From NCBI GenBank assembly GCA_027061785.1, contig JAMOVA010000013.1, positions 1 to 64,000 on the forward strand: a stretch of DNA of 64,000 bases. The letters run 5' to 3'. The notes beneath the pieces are model-generated. The model was given only the letters and a program-made list of their open reading frames with translations. It did not search any database and was not told the DNA's origin. The position numbers were made by a program, and so were the translations under genes. This stretch comes from Thermoproteota archaeon (GTDB lineage Archaea; Korarchaeota; Korarchaeia; Korarchaeales; Korarchaeaceae). Of the stretch, positions 7,308-16,280 are shown piece by piece. The first letter of the stretch is position 1, and every line of letters starts with the position of its first letter.

Positions 7308-7514
7308 GTGTCCAGCGAGAGCCTAGTCTTCACCCTAGTACCTCCCGACGAGGATGTTTACTGTACCTCGTGCGGTAAGAAGGTCACCTACGAGCAGGGA
7401 TTCGTGGCCTTCCGCTGCCCCAACTGCGGAGAGGCCATCATAATAAGGTGCAAGGTCTGCAGGAAGCAGGCCAACGAGTACGTCTGCCCCAACTGCGGGT
7501 TTACTGGTCCGTGA
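7308..7514 (+). CDS. Small zinc-ribbon RNA-binding protein (HVO_2753-like)
   Basis: 68 residues with four CxxC pairs (CTSC, CPNC, CKVC, CPNC), giving two zinc sites, and the family ending CPNCGFTGP. Archaeal members are thought to act in translation or nucleic-acid binding. I start it at GTG 7308 (MSSESLVF) rather than at GTG 7278, because a TATA-like TTTAAATT at 7267-7274 would place the transcript start near 7298. It is followed at once by EF-1beta, the common archaeal arrangement, supporting a translation role. Confidence 0.85.
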   Translation: MSSESLVFTLVPPDEDVYCTSCGKKVTYEQGFVAFRCPNCGEAIIIRCKVCRKQANEYVCPNCGFTGP

Positions 7515-7524
7515 GGTGGTCTGG

Positions 7525-7794
7525 ATGGCTAGGATAATGGCTCTGGTGAGAGTGCTCCTCGATGGGAGCGTGGAACCGGCTAAGGTCGTTGAGGACCTCA
7601 AGAAGGCCCTCTCCTCAATCGGAGGTAATCTAGAGAGCTACGAGGAGAAGCCCATCGGCTTCGGGATAACGGCCCTCAGCGTGGTGCTCACCGCTCCGGA
7701 GGAGGACGGAATAACCGATAAGATAATGGAGGCCATACAGGGCATCGAAGGAGTGAGCAGCGCCGAGCTCGAGAGGGTGAGTAGGGCGGGCTGA
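7525..7794 (+). CDS. ef1b: Elongation factor 1-beta (aEF1B)
   Basis: 89-residue guanine nucleotide exchange factor for EF-1alpha, with the ferredoxin-like alpha/beta fold of the family (MALVRVLLDGS..., PIGFGITALSVVLTAPE, IEGVSSAELERVSR). Archaeal members are about 88-92 residues, so it is complete. ATG 7525 follows GAGGTGGT; an upstream in-frame GTG (7516) is part of that ribosome site. It forms an operon with the preceding zinc ribbon and the next small gene, which starts directly after its stop. Confidence 0.93.
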   Translation: MARIMALVRVLLDGSVEPAKVVEDLKKALSSIGGNLESYEEKPIGFGITALSVVLTAPEEDGITDKIMEAIQGIEGVSSAELERVSRAG

Positions 7795-8043
7795 ATGTCC
7801 CGAAACCTGCCCCTCCTCACAGTGGTCTACGACGTGGTTAGGAGCAAGAAGGTCATAAACGACAGGGACCTCTACGAGCTGGTCTCCTCCAAAATACCCG
7901 GAGTGTCGCTCTCACAGATAGAGGAGGCCCTGCTGAAGCTGGAAGTAATGGGCAAGGTCGTCACATCAGCGAGCGGTAAGAAAGGAGAGCTAATTATCGA
8001 AATAGCCGGTGAGAGGAGATATCTGACGCCGGATGAGGAGTGA
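7795..8043 (+). CDS. Small winged-helix-like protein
   Basis: 82 residues, no firm family. Helix-turn-helix pattern: TVVYDVVRSKKVINDRDLYELVSSKI then SLSQIEEALLKLEVMGKVV and a beta hairpin (GELIIEIAGERRYL), as in a compact winged helix. It abuts the EF-1beta stop codon (zero spacing), so it is co-translated with it. It is convergent with fen1, 5 nt apart. It may be a DNA-binding or RNA polymerase-associated protein, but nothing specific can be read. Confidence 0.75.
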   Translation: MSRNLPLLTVVYDVVRSKKVINDRDLYELVSSKIPGVSLSQIEEALLKLEVMGKVVTSASGKKGELIIEIAGERRYLTPDEE

Positions 8044-8048
8044 GCGGC

Positions 8049-9077
8049 TCAGAACCAGGCCTCCAGCCCCCCTCCAGCTAACATCTTGTACGCCTCCTCG
8101 ATCTCGTCTATCACCTTCCTCACCCTGTCCTCCGAGAACTCGTGCTCCTCCACCATGAACTTGAGCAAGCCCTCCCTGTCGGGCCTCCTCAGGTTGGTGT
8201 CATAATCGTCTGTGGTAGGCGGATTCAGGAAGAACTCGAATATGCTTTGGGGATCCACGTCGAACTCCCACTTTACCTTGGAGAAGAGTACCTCGGGCTT
8301 CGGGAACCTCTTCACCAACTCCAAGGCCCTCTTCACCCCTATCCCCTTGACACCTCCGGGGTTGTAGTCGGTCCCCACAAGGATGCCTATGAGTATTAGC
8401 TGCTCCCTGGTGATCCCGTGAGCATTCAGCACCTCCTTCAACTCTATCAACTCGGGATGCACATCGACGTAGATGTTCTTCCCGGGGAGCTTCCTCTTAC
8501 CTGTGATCGTAACGTTTCTCACGAGCTTGGGTGCGCCGAACAGGAGGGAGTCGTAATCTTGGGAGGCGGCGGCCCAGACATCCCCCTTGGCGGCCATGTA
8601 GGCAGCCTGGGCCTCACCCTCGCTTGGCGCCTGCACGACCGGAACGCCCATCAGTCGGAGTATCTGCTTGGCGTCCTCCACCATCTCATCCGTGACCATC
8701 AACGCTGCCTGGGCGTACTTCCTGGCCTCCTCCAGATCTCCCTTCTGGAGGGCTTCCTTCCACCTCTCCTCAGCCTCCTCCCTCACCTTTATGCGCTCCT
8801 CAACTGTCTTGGCCTTGAACTCCGGAGGTTCGCCATCGAAAACGTAGACGGGGATTATCCCCTCCCTCAGCAGGTTCGCGGTCCTGTAGAAGATCCCCGA
8901 GTGGACGCTGGTTATCTCCCCCCTACTGGTCATTAGGGGCGTGCCATCCGGCTGCCTTATCTTGGCTAGGAACTGGTACATCGCGTTGAACGCGTCTAGG
9001 GCCAACCTCTTTCCCGACAGGTCCTTCAGCCTGAGCTCCACTTTCTTGGTTATCAGGTCACCTATCTTGACCCCCAT
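8049..9077 (-). CDS. fen: Flap endonuclease 1
   Basis: Structure-specific 5' nuclease that removes flaps during Okazaki-fragment maturation and repair. At 342 residues, all landmarks are present: N-terminal block with [19 protein letters not shown], the acidic cluster [12 protein letters not shown] and [10 protein letters not shown], and the helix-hairpin-helix [13 protein letters not shown]. The extreme C-terminus GGLEAWF matches a PCNA-interacting peptide, so it should act on the sliding clamp. ATG 9077 gives the conserved MGVKIGDLI start. Confidence 0.96.
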   Translation of the reverse strand: MGVKIGDLITKKVELRLKDLSGKRLALDAFNAMYQFLAKIRQPDGTPLMTSRGEITSVHSGIFYRTANLLREGIIPVYVFDGEPPEFKAKTVEERIKVREEAEERWKEALQKGDLEEARKYAQAALMVTDEMVEDAKQILRLMGVPVVQAPSEGEAQAAYMAAKGDVWAAASQDYDSLLFGAPKLVRNVTITGKRKLPGKNIYVDVHPELIELKEVLNAHGITREQLILIGILVGTDYNPGGVKGIGVKRALELVKRFPKPEVLFSKVKWEFDVDPQSIFEFFLNPPTTDDYDTNLRRPDREGLLKFMVEEHEFSEDRVRKVIDEIEEAYKMLAGGGLEAWF

Positions 9078-9153
9078 GGGAGGTCACAGTTATTCCGCCG
9101 CTTCCTCGAATTAAACCTTGGTCTTTATCAAGTCGGCCAGTCAACTCCTCCAG

Positions 9154-10227
9154 ATGAGGATAGCGCTCGTGGGGCCCTACCACCCAGATGTGGGCGGCGT
9201 GCAGATATACACCACGTACCTAGCGGGGGAACTCGTTTCCTTGGGACACGATGTGGTCGTCGTCTCCTATCACTACGCCAGATCTAGGTGGGGGGAGCGG
9301 GTGAGGAGGTCCCCTAACGTGAGGATTCGGGGTCTCAGGGGGCTCACGTTCATGACCCATTCGGCGTTCTCACTAGTTAGGGAGGGACCGGACATGGCCC
9401 TAGCCCAGTACGCCATAACCTCCGGCGTCGCTGCCTGGCTTGCAAGCTTCCTCGGGGTACCGTACACCGTCACATTCCATGGCAGTGACCTCAGGATCTC
9501 GCCCCGCCTCTCTAGAATTGCATCCTCTAGGGCTGAGGCGGTGATCTCCGTGAGTAGTTGGTTGGCCGAGCGCCTCGAGGATTCGGGCATAGAGGTGAGC
9601 GAGGTCATACCGGGAGGGATCGATCCAGCGCCCTTCCTAGCCCTCCCTCCTAAGGAGGAGGTGAGGGAGGAGCTGGGCTTGGATCCCAGAGACAAGCTTG
9701 TCTTATCGGTCGGGGCCCTGATCGAGGCCAAGGGATTCGACATAGTCCCGGAGGTGGCGGCCCTCCTGACGAAGAAGGGGGTTGATGCGAAGTTCCTCCT
9801 AATCGGGGAAGGTCCCCTTAGAGGGATCATAGAGGAGAAGGCCGACCGTCTGGGCGTGAGAGACCGTATCATCCTTCTAGGTCATAAGAAGTTCGAGGAA
9901 ACGGTCAAATATTATAGAGCGGTCGATCTCCTCCTCCATCCAGCCAGGTACGAGGGCTACGGATTGGTGATAAGGGAGGCGATGGCTGCTGGCACCCCCG
10001 TGATCACCACCGACGTGGGCGGGGCCAGGGACCTCGTGGAGGACGGGGTGAATGGTTACATCGAGGAGAGGGATGCCGAGAAGATGGCAGACAGAGTAGC
10101 CTTCCTTCTACTGAACGATGATCTCAGGGAGGAAATGGGTGAGAGAGGCAGGGATAAGGCCCTATCCAGGACGTGGAGGCATGTGGCCCTCGATTACCTT
10201 AGGTTGCTGGGGAGGGTGCTCTCATGA
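9154..10227 (+). CDS. Glycosyltransferase, GT4 family
   Basis: 357-residue GT-B fold enzyme that transfers a sugar from a nucleotide donor to a lipid or glycan. The N-terminal acceptor domain has the family opening MRIALVGPYHPDVGGVQ. The C-terminal domain holds the donor site: GALIEAKGFDIVPE, GEGPLRG and the E-x7-E motif in EGYGLVIREAMAAGTP. ATG 9154 is preferred to the in-frame TTG 9118 because it yields the standard N-terminus. Its stop overlaps the Pth2 start (ATGA). Probably cell-surface or lipid glycosylation; exact sugar unknown. Confidence 0.9.
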   Translation: MRIALVGPYHPDVGGVQIYTTYLAGELVSLGHDVVVVSYHYARSRWGERVRRSPNVRIRGLRGLTFMTHSAFSLVREGPDMALAQYAITSGVAAWLASFLGVPYTVTFHGSDLRISPRLSRIASSRAEAVISVSSWLAERLEDSGIEVSEVIPGGIDPAPFLALPPKEEVREELGLDPRDKLVLSVGALIEAKGFDIVPEVAALLTKKGVDAKFLLIGEGPLRGIIEEKADRLGVRDRIILLGHKKFEETVKYYRAVDLLLHPARYEGYGLVIREAMAAGTPVITTDVGGARDLVEDGVNGYIEERDAEKMADRVAFLLLNDDLREEMGERGRDKALSRTWRHVALDYLRLLGRVLS

Positions 10228-10580
10228 GGTACAAGCAGGTCATAGTGGTGAGGAAGGATCTGGGAATGAGCTGCGGCAAACTCGCGGTTCAGGTAGCCCA
10301 CGCATCACTCGAGGCAGCGGAAGTGGTGAGGAAGAGGATGCCGGATGTGTACAGGATGTGGAGAGAGGAGGGAGCTAAGAAGGTGGTCGTTCAGGTGGGG
10401 AGCGAGGATGAGCTCATGGATGTCTACCGGGAGGCTTTGGAGAGGGGCCTGCCCGCGGTCCTGATAAGGGATGCTGGCCTGACCGAGCTGGAACCCGGAA
10501 CTCCCACGGCCGTTGGGATAGGGCCCCACGAGAGCGAGAGGATCGATAGGGTCACCGGGAGGCTGAGGCTGTACAGGTGA
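10224..10580 (+). CDS. pth2: Peptidyl-tRNA hydrolase, Pth2 type
   Basis: 118 residues, full length for archaeal/eukaryal Pth2, which frees peptides from prematurely released peptidyl-tRNA. The N-terminal block KQVIVVRKDLGMSCGKLAVQVAHASLEA is diagnostic (catalytic region with conserved K, H), as is the C-terminal DAGLTELEPGTPTAVGIGP. ATG 10224 overlaps the glycosyltransferase stop, and its own stop overlaps truD (GTGA), so the three genes are a tightly coupled operon. Confidence 0.97.
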   Translation: MRYKQVIVVRKDLGMSCGKLAVQVAHASLEAAEVVRKRMPDVYRMWREEGAKKVVVQVGSEDELMDVYREALERGLPAVLIRDAGLTELEPGTPTAVGIGPHESERIDRVTGRLRLYR

Positions 10581-11674
10581 GGGTGCCCGAACTGGACGAG
10601 AGGCTGGGGATGCTGACCTACCTCACTGAAGGTGGTGGAATCGGTGGAAGGATAAAGGAGAAGCTCAGCGATTTCATAGTGGACGAGGTCCTCATGGGAA
10701 AGAGAGCCTCTCGGGTCCTCCTAGGACTGGAGGACTTCCCGTCCGAAGGACCCTATCACTACTTGGTGGCCGCCAAATTCACCAAGATGGGAACTAGGGA
10801 GCTTGCCTCCCTCATCAGCAGGGAACTGGGTGGTCGGGTCAGATATGCAGGCCTGAAGGACGCTAGGGCCATGACCTTCCAGTTCTTCTCCCTGGAGGGG
10901 AGATTCAGGCTCAGGGAGGTAAGAAACGGCGTGTGGATCAGGCCGGTGGGGCGGCTTCCAGAGCCCCTGTCCAAGGGGAGGAACGACGGCAACCACTTCA
11001 CGGTGGTTATCCGGGGGGCCGAGTCAACCCCCTCTATAACTGCCTCCATAACCGGCAGGTTCCCCAACTTCTTTTCCTACCAGAGGTTCGGGGTGAGGCC
11101 TCCCTTCAACCACGACATAGGCAAAGCCCTCCTCCTAAGGGACCTCAGGTCAGCCACGTCGATGATGGCGGAGCAGGGGTACGAGACCCAAGGTAGGAGC
11201 CTGAGGCAGCTGGCCAGCGAGGTAGGGGTGGAGATGCTCAGGTTCTACGTTCACTCTTATCAATCCTACCTCTTCAACCTGCTCCTGTCAAAGAGGTTGA
11301 TGGAGGGCCTCGACCCGAGAAAGGGGGATCTCGTCATCAAGGAGAACGGTGAGGTGGCCCTGTATCCCGAAGATGGTGAGTTGGTGCTACCGGTCCCTGG
11401 GGCCTACACCAGAGTGAGGGGATGGACGTCGGAGGCATTGAGGGACATACTGAGGGAGGAGGGCGTATCCCTGGATCTGTTCCTGTTCAGGGAACTCCCC
11501 GAGATAAGCGCCTTGGGGGACCTCAGGGCAGCCCTGGCGAGGGCCGAGTCCTTGACGCTCGGGAGGGGGAGTAATGTGGTCCTATCCTTCTTCCTCGGGA
11601 GGGGAGTTTACGCCACCTCCTTCCTGAGGGAGATCATCAAGCCCAAGGATCCGATAGCTCAGGGGTTTCACTGA
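10577..11674 (+). CDS. truD: tRNA pseudouridine synthase D
   Basis: 365-residue TruD family enzyme that makes pseudouridine 13 in tRNA. Visible: FIVDEVLMG near the N-terminus, the catalytic block YAGLKDARAMTFQFFS (Asp as nucleophile, about residue 95), GNHFTVVIRG, NFFSYQRFGVRPPFNHDIG and the TruD-specific insertion. The start is GTG 10577, inside the pth2 stop. Convergent with the DUF371 gene, 3 nt apart. Confidence 0.95.
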   Translation: MRVPELDERLGMLTYLTEGGGIGGRIKEKLSDFIVDEVLMGKRASRVLLGLEDFPSEGPYHYLVAAKFTKMGTRELASLISRELGGRVRYAGLKDARAMTFQFFSLEGRFRLREVRNGVWIRPVGRLPEPLSKGRNDGNHFTVVIRGAESTPSITASITGRFPNFFSYQRFGVRPPFNHDIGKALLLRDLRSATSMMAEQGYETQGRSLRQLASEVGVEMLRFYVHSYQSYLFNLLLSKRLMEGLDPRKGDLVIKENGEVALYPEDGELVLPVPGAYTRVRGWTSEALRDILREEGVSLDLFLFRELPEISALGDLRAALARAESLTLGRGSNVVLSFFLGRGVYATSFLREIIKPKDPIAQGFH

Positions 11675-11677
11675 CCG

Positions 11678-12088
11678 TCAGAAGGATATCTCCATGACCA
11701 CGACCTCATCAGCCCTCCTCATGACCCTCACCATCTCCCTAGGCAGATCCCTGGCCGCGGCGCTGGACCTTATGACCAAGGTCCTGTCATCAACGAAATC
11801 GGACTTCCTCACGACCACATCCCTGGCGTGAGTGAGCCTGAGCCTCGGATCTCCCACCGCCTCCAGGCGGAACTCCATCCCTCCCACCGAGATTGCGATG
11901 CTCACGGACCCTCCCTCGATCAGGTGGGACTTGAGCTCCTGCGAGAGGTCCCTCACCGACTTGTCAGCCCTGACCCCTATAACGCAGTCCGCCCTCAGGG
12001 TTATCTCCTCGTCTTTCGTCACTTGAAGCGTGGTCCTGTGCTTGGCAGTTATGTTGGGGTGCCCGTAAGCTATTATTTCCTCCAGCAT
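11678..12088 (-). CDS. DUF371 family protein
   Basis: 136 residues of the archaeal DUF371 family, function unknown. The conserved opening EEIIAYGHPNITAKHRTTLQVTKD and ADCVIGVRADKS with a C-terminal VVVRKSDFVDDRTLVIRSSAAA are visible. I start at ATG 12088 (MLEEIIAYGHP); upstream extension would overlap the divergent pcm gene. Only 12 bp separate the two start codons, so the two promoters must overlap neighbouring coding sequence or the mRNAs are leaderless. Confidence 0.88.
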   Translation of the reverse strand: MLEEIIAYGHPNITAKHRTTLQVTKDEEITLRADCVIGVRADKSVRDLSQELKSHLIEGGSVSIAISVGGMEFRLEAVGDPRLRLTHARDVVVRKSDFVDDRTLVIRSSAAARDLPREMVRVMRRADEVVVMEISF

Positions 12089-12100
12089 AAGTTCCCCCGG

Positions 12101-12769
12101 ATGGACGCCCATAAATCGTTAGTGGATAGGCTGGTGAGGCTGGGGATTATAAGGAGCGAGAAGGTCAGGAGGGCCGCTGAAAGGGTCAGGAGGGAGATGT
12201 TCGTCCCCGAAAGCTATAAGGACATGGCCTACGCCGACACCCCCCTCCCTATAGGGGAGGGACAGACCATAAGCGCACCCCACATGGTCTTCATGATGAA
12301 CGAGCTCTTGGACTTGGAAGTGGGCCAGGTGGTGCTGGAGGTGGGGGCGGGCAGCGGATACCACGCAGCTACGGTGGCCGAGATAGTGGCCCCATCGGAG
12401 GAGCCGCCCCACACTTGGGGCGTCGTCGTGAGCGTCGAGATAAACCCCCATCTGGCCACTCTCGCGCACTACAATCTGATGGCCGCTGGGTACTCCTCTA
12501 GGGTTCACGTGCTCAACATGGACGGCAGCGCCGGGGTCCCCCTGAGGGTGAAGGTCGATAGGATACTAGTGACCGCCGCGGCGCCCGACATTCCAAAACC
12601 CCTCTTCGAGATGCTCAAGGAGGGCGGCAAGATGGTCATCCCCGTCGGGACCCCGGGGCTCTGGGGCCAGGAGCTCCTCCTAGTTGAGAAGGTCGAGGGG
12701 AAAATGGTCGTTAGGAGGGTCACGGATGTGGCCTTCGTCCCCTTGAGGGGCAAGTTCGGTTGGAGGTGA
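12101..12769 (+). CDS. pcm: Protein-L-isoaspartate O-methyltransferase
   Basis: 222-residue SAM-dependent enzyme that starts repair of isoaspartyl residues, a common need in thermophiles. Motifs: EMFVPESYKDMAYADTPLPIGEGQTISAPHMV (substrate segment), SAM motif I VLEVGAGSGYHAA, and LVTAAAPDIP with VPVGTPG-like end segments. ATG 12101 gives MDAHKSLVDRLVRLG, the usual N-terminus; a long upstream open frame has no homology. It leads an operon with bud32 and the ITPase. Confidence 0.95.
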   Translation: MDAHKSLVDRLVRLGIIRSEKVRRAAERVRREMFVPESYKDMAYADTPLPIGEGQTISAPHMVFMMNELLDLEVGQVVLEVGAGSGYHAATVAEIVAPSEEPPHTWGVVVSVEINPHLATLAHYNLMAAGYSSRVHVLNMDGSAGVPLRVKVDRILVTAAAPDIPKPLFEMLKEGGKMVIPVGTPGLWGQELLLVEKVEGKMVVRRVTDVAFVPLRGKFGWR

Positions 12770-12778
12770 GCTGATGGG

Positions 12779-13366
12779 ATGGAGCTGATATACAGGGGAG
12801 CCGAGGCGGAACTCTACAGGACCGAGTTCATGGGCCTCCCCGTGATGGTGAAGAGGAGGATCAGGAAGGGGTACAGGCACCCAGACTTGGACATCCACCT
12901 GAGGAGGGGGAGGACTAGGAAGGAGGCCAGGTTGATGAGGAGGGCTAGGTTGGGAGGGGTGAGCGTTCCGGCCGTGCTAGATGTGTGGGAGGACTCCCTG
13001 ATGATGGAGTTCATAGAGGGTGTGAGGCTCGCAGAGGAGCTCACCCCGGATAGGATGGAGATCTTCGGGGACATGGCCTGCAAACTCCACTCGTCCCACA
13101 TAGCCCACAACGACCTCACTCCATACAACGCGCTGGTGACACCCTCTGGGATATGCCTCATAGACTTCGGCCTCGCTGAATACACCCACGACGTCGAGGA
13201 CTATGCTGTCGACCTTTACGTGTTCAAGAGGTCCCTCAAGTCCCTCAGGGACGACTGGGAGCCGCTCTGGCAATCCTTCCTCCGCGGGTACAGGAGGTGC
13301 GGTGAACTCGCTGAGAGGGTGCTGGCCAGGCTGGTCAAGGTGGAGGCTAGGGGGAGGTACAAGTGA
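12779..13366 (+). CDS. bud32: KEOPS complex kinase/ATPase Bud32
   Basis: 195-residue small atypical kinase of the KEOPS complex, which makes t6A at position 37 of ANN-decoding tRNAs. It stands alone here, not fused to Kae1. Seen: GAEAELYRTE (compressed P-loop), VKRRIRKGYRHPDLD, the catalytic loop HNDLTPYNAL and IDFGLAEY (DFG), all Bud32 hallmarks. ATG 12779 is preceded by GGAGGTGAGC. Its stop overlaps the next gene by 4 nt. The KEOPS subunit Cgi121 is encoded 3 kb downstream. Confidence 0.95.
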   Translation: MELIYRGAEAELYRTEFMGLPVMVKRRIRKGYRHPDLDIHLRRGRTRKEARLMRRARLGGVSVPAVLDVWEDSLMMEFIEGVRLAEELTPDRMEIFGDMACKLHSSHIAHNDLTPYNALVTPSGICLIDFGLAEYTHDVEDYAVDLYVFKRSLKSLRDDWEPLWQSFLRGYRRCGELAERVLARLVKVEARGRYK

Positions 13367-13953
13367 TCTATCTGGCGTCCTCTAACAGGCACAAGTACGA
13401 GGAATTCAGGAGGATGCTCTCCGATATAGTGGAGGTTCGCTGGATCCAAGTGGACTACCTCGAACCACAGAGTGACGATCTCGAGGAAGTGGCGCTCACT
13501 TCTGCCCTGTGGCTGGCCGATCGCTTACCCAAGCCCTTCTTCTTGGAGGACGCCGGTCTGTTCATACACGCGCTGGGGGGCTTCCCGGGACCGTTCTCCT
13601 CTTACGTGTTCTCGAGGCTGGGAAATGAGGGCGTGCTAAAACTGATGTCCGGTGTCAAGGACAGGAAAGCGGAGTTCATCTCAGTCATAGCGCTGCACAC
13701 GGGGAGGGAGCTATTGACCTTCGTGGGCAGATCGAGGGGCGAGATATCCACCGAGCCCAGGGGAGGGGGATGGGGCTTCGATCCTATCTTCATTCCCGAG
13801 GGATCGGGAGGCAGGACTTTCGGCGAACTGGGTGAAGAGAAGGATGCATTCTCGCATAGGGGAGCAGCGGTGAGGGAACTCCGCCGTTTCCTTCAGGCGA
13901 GGGGGGCGCAATTGTTTAAAAACGAGCTTGGGTCATGGGGAGCTGAAGGGTGA
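13363..13953 (+). CDS. XTP/dITP diphosphatase (Ham1/RdgB family)
   Basis: 196-residue house-cleaning NTPase that hydrolyses ITP, dITP and XTP. Features: opening [13 protein letters not shown] (SxNxxK), [21 protein letters not shown] (acidic metal-binding site), [12 protein letters not shown] (substrate-binding GFDPIF) and [10 protein letters not shown]. It starts at GTG 13363, overlapping bud32. The last ~15 residues overlap the promoter of rps15. Full-length. Confidence 0.95.
   Translation: MIYLASSNRHKYEEFRRMLSDIVEVRWIQVDYLEPQSDDLEEVALTSALWLADRLPKPFFLEDAGLFIHALGGFPGPFSSYVFSRLGNEGVLKLMSGVKDRKAEFISVIALHTGRELLTFVGRSRGEISTEPRGGGWGFDPIFIPEGSGGRTFGELGEEKDAFSHRGAAVRELRRFLQARGAQLFKNELGSWGAEG
13914..13922 (+). 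promoter_or_regulatory. TATA box for rps15
   Basis: GTTTAAAAA inside the end of the ITPase gene lies about 25-30 nt before the expected transcript start near 13946. GGGTGAAC then precedes ATG 13958. This lets the ribosomal protein be expressed separately from the upstream operon. Confidence 0.45.
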
Positions 13954-13957
13954 ACAA

Positions 13958-14413
13958 ATGGCTAGGATGCACAGCAGGAAGAAGGGCAAGTCCGAGTCGA
14001 CTAGGCCTCCCAGAGAGACTCCCCTAGACTGGGTCCCCCTATCCAAGGAGGAGATAGAGGAGCTGGTGGTGAAGCTCGGCAAGAGGGGAGTGCCTCCCAG
14101 TCAGATAGGTATGATACTCAGGGATGAGTACGGAGTCCCGCTCGTGAAGAGGGTCGTCGGTAAGAAGATAACCCAGATACTGGAGGAACACGATGCAGCG
14201 CCGCCCATACCCGAGGACCTCCTGGCCCTGATAAGCAAGGCATACAAGATCAGGAAGCATCTGGAGGAGCACAGGAAGGACTTCCACGCTAAGAGGGGTC
14301 TCATACTCACTGAGTCCAAGATAAGCAGACTGGTCAAGTACTACAAGAGGGTGGGCAAGCTCCCGCCGGACTGGCGCTACAGCCCCGAGCTGGCCGAGCT
14401 CTACGCGTCATAG
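13958..14413 (+). CDS. rps15: Small ribosomal subunit protein uS15 (S13e type)
   Basis: 151 residues, the long archaeal/eukaryal form of S15. The N-terminal extension [16 protein letters not shown] is typical, then [35 protein letters not shown] and the S15 core with [23 protein letters not shown]. It binds the central domain of 16S rRNA. The DHH nuclease gene begins 5 nt downstream, a conserved archaeal pairing. Confidence 0.97.
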   Translation: MARMHSRKKGKSESTRPPRETPLDWVPLSKEEIEELVVKLGKRGVPPSQIGMILRDEYGVPLVKRVVGKKITQILEEHDAAPPIPEDLLALISKAYKIRKHLEEHRKDFHAKRGLILTESKISRLVKYYKRVGKLPPDWRYSPELAELYAS

Positions 14414-14418
14414 AAGGG

Positions 14419-15771
14419 GTGCCCTTGGACCTAGGCCAGTTCCGGGATCACGTCAGGTCCTTCGCCCGGGACCTATACAACTCTTTTGAGGGCACGGTAA
14501 GGCTGATAAGCCACCTAGATGCCGATGGCCTGAGTTCAGCAGGTATACTGATCTCACTCCTCAGGAGGCTGAACGTCCCCTTCCACCTGACGATCGTCAA
14601 GTACGTCAGCGAATCTCTCGTGGAGGAACTGAGGAGGGAGCCCTACGAGGTATACCTGTTCTCCGATCTGGGATCCGGCGATCTCCAAATCATATCCTCG
14701 CTGGGGAAGAAGGTCTTCATAGTGGATCACCACCGCCCGGAGGGGGATGTTGGGGAGGTGAGGATCCTCAACCCGTTCCTGGCCGGGCTGGATGGCGACA
14801 GGGAGATCAGCGGTGCCGGGGTGGCCTTCCTGCTGTATTACGAGATACTGGACGATCCTGACATGTCCCCGATGGCCATAACCGGGGCACTGGGCGATGT
14901 CCAGGAGAATGATGGTTTCCGGGGCCTCAACGCCGAGATACTGAAGCTGGCCGTGGAATCCGGGTTGGTTGAGGTCAGGCCGGACCTCAGGCTCTTTGGA
15001 GGCCCAGATTATCCCCTGGTGGCATCGCTGGAGAGGACGGTGGATCCCTTCATAGAGGGGGTGTCCAACAACTCGGCCGGGGCGCTGGCGCTCGTCGAGT
15101 CCCTGGGGATACCCATAAAGGTGGGGGAGAGGTGGACCACCCTCTCGGACCTGACGGAGGAGCAGAAGAGGGACCTGACCAACGAGCTGGTCAAGAGGAT
15201 GGAGAGCTTGGAGAAGGCCAAATCCCTAGTGGGAAACGTCTACATATATCTGAAGGAGCCTAAGGGCTCCCCTCTCAGGGATCTGGGAAGCTTCGCCACG
15301 ATACTCAACGCCTGCGGGCGGATGGGGGGCGGCCATGTGGGAGCCCTGCTCGCTTCCGGCCTGAGGGGAGAGATCCTGAGTAGAGCGCTAGAGCTACAGC
15401 AGTCGTACAAGAGGACCCTCGCCCAGGTACTGAGGAGCGCCAGACCCAGGATCGTCGGCAGAATAGCTTTCATAGATGAGGGCTTGGCCGGGGACACCAT
15501 GATCGGCACGGTCACGTCGATACTCAGCAAATCTCTCAGAGAAGCGGACATCGTGGTGGGGTACGCGCACACCGATGAGGGCATGATAAAGGTGTCAGCT
15601 AGGCTGACGGGGAGGGGAAGCTCCAAGCAGATAGACCTCGACGAGCTCCTCAGGACAGCATCTAAGGAGGCCGGTGGGACGGGTGGCGGTCATCAGATGG
15701 CCGCTGGAGCCCAGATACCTAGGGAAGGGAAGAAGGCCTTTGAATCAACGCTTCTCAGCTACCTCGAGTGA
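14419..15771 (+). CDS. RecJ-like DHH-family nuclease/phosphoesterase (GAN-type)
   Basis: 450 residues. N-terminal DHH domain: ISHLDADGLSSAGI (first metal motif), FSDLGSGD and VDHHRPEGD (DHH). The C-terminal DHHA1 domain ends GGTGGGHQMAAGAQIP. This matches archaeal RecJ/GAN nucleases that act with GINS-Cdc45-like partners or in repair. The GTG 14419 start lies 5 nt after rps15. Substrate polarity cannot be read. Full length for the family. Confidence 0.9.
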   Translation: MPLDLGQFRDHVRSFARDLYNSFEGTVRLISHLDADGLSSAGILISLLRRLNVPFHLTIVKYVSESLVEELRREPYEVYLFSDLGSGDLQIISSLGKKVFIVDHHRPEGDVGEVRILNPFLAGLDGDREISGAGVAFLLYYEILDDPDMSPMAITGALGDVQENDGFRGLNAEILKLAVESGLVEVRPDLRLFGGPDYPLVASLERTVDPFIEGVSNNSAGALALVESLGIPIKVGERWTTLSDLTEEQKRDLTNELVKRMESLEKAKSLVGNVYIYLKEPKGSPLRDLGSFATILNACGRMGGGHVGALLASGLRGEILSRALELQQSYKRTLAQVLRSARPRIVGRIAFIDEGLAGDTMIGTVTSILSKSLREADIVVGYAHTDEGMIKVSARLTGRGSSKQIDLDELLRTASKEAGGTGGGHQMAAGAQIPREGKKAFESTLLSYLE

Positions 15772-15874
15772 ATACATTTCAGCCCAAACCCGTAGGACCT
15801 ATCAGGGCCCTGAGAGAAGGTGAAATAATGAAAATTGGAACGCAGCTACCCTCCCTCTCAGGTCAGTCTTGTGC

Positions 15875-16195
15875 CTAACCACCTTGAGAGGGCTGCAACA
15901 TCCTATTCAGGGTCTCTCTGAGGTCCTTCTCCCTCTTCTCCAACGACCCTATGGTAGATTCGAGTGCCTCCTTGGTGGCCTTCAGCTCGACTATCACGGA
16001 CTCCCTGTCTCTCTTGACGTAGATCACACCGACCCTCTCGAAGACCTCCTCCACATCATCCAGTTTCTCCAACCTCTTGAGCGCCTCCTCCACTGAGGCA
16101 AGCTCAGCCTTCAGGGTGGATATCTGGGTGACCACCTGATTCAGCTCATTGAGTAGCTCCTCCGCCTTAGCCTGCAGGAAATCCTCGGAAGACAT
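15875..16195 (-). CDS. pfdB: Prefoldin beta subunit
   Basis: 106-residue subunit of the jellyfish-shaped chaperone that passes unfolded proteins to the thermosome. Two coiled-coil helices (about 5-50 and 72-102) flank a beta hairpin region (VFERVGVIYVKRDRESVIVELKATKEAL). GGAGGAG precedes the chosen ATG 16195; ATG 16201 is an equal alternative. A TATA-like CCTTTTAAA lies 25-35 nt upstream on the minus strand. The alpha subunit is at 30.4 kb. Confidence 0.93.
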   Translation of the reverse strand: MSSEDFLQAKAEELLNELNQVVTQISTLKAELASVEEALKRLEKLDDVEEVFERVGVIYVKRDRESVIVELKATKEALESTIGSLEKREKDLRETLNRMLQPSQGG

Positions 16196-16280
16196 CTCCA
16201 TCTCCTCCGCTTCTAACTACTACTCTTTAAAAGGTAACCCATTTCCCCTCCTCCCCACCTCCCTCCCGCCTCACCTTGCA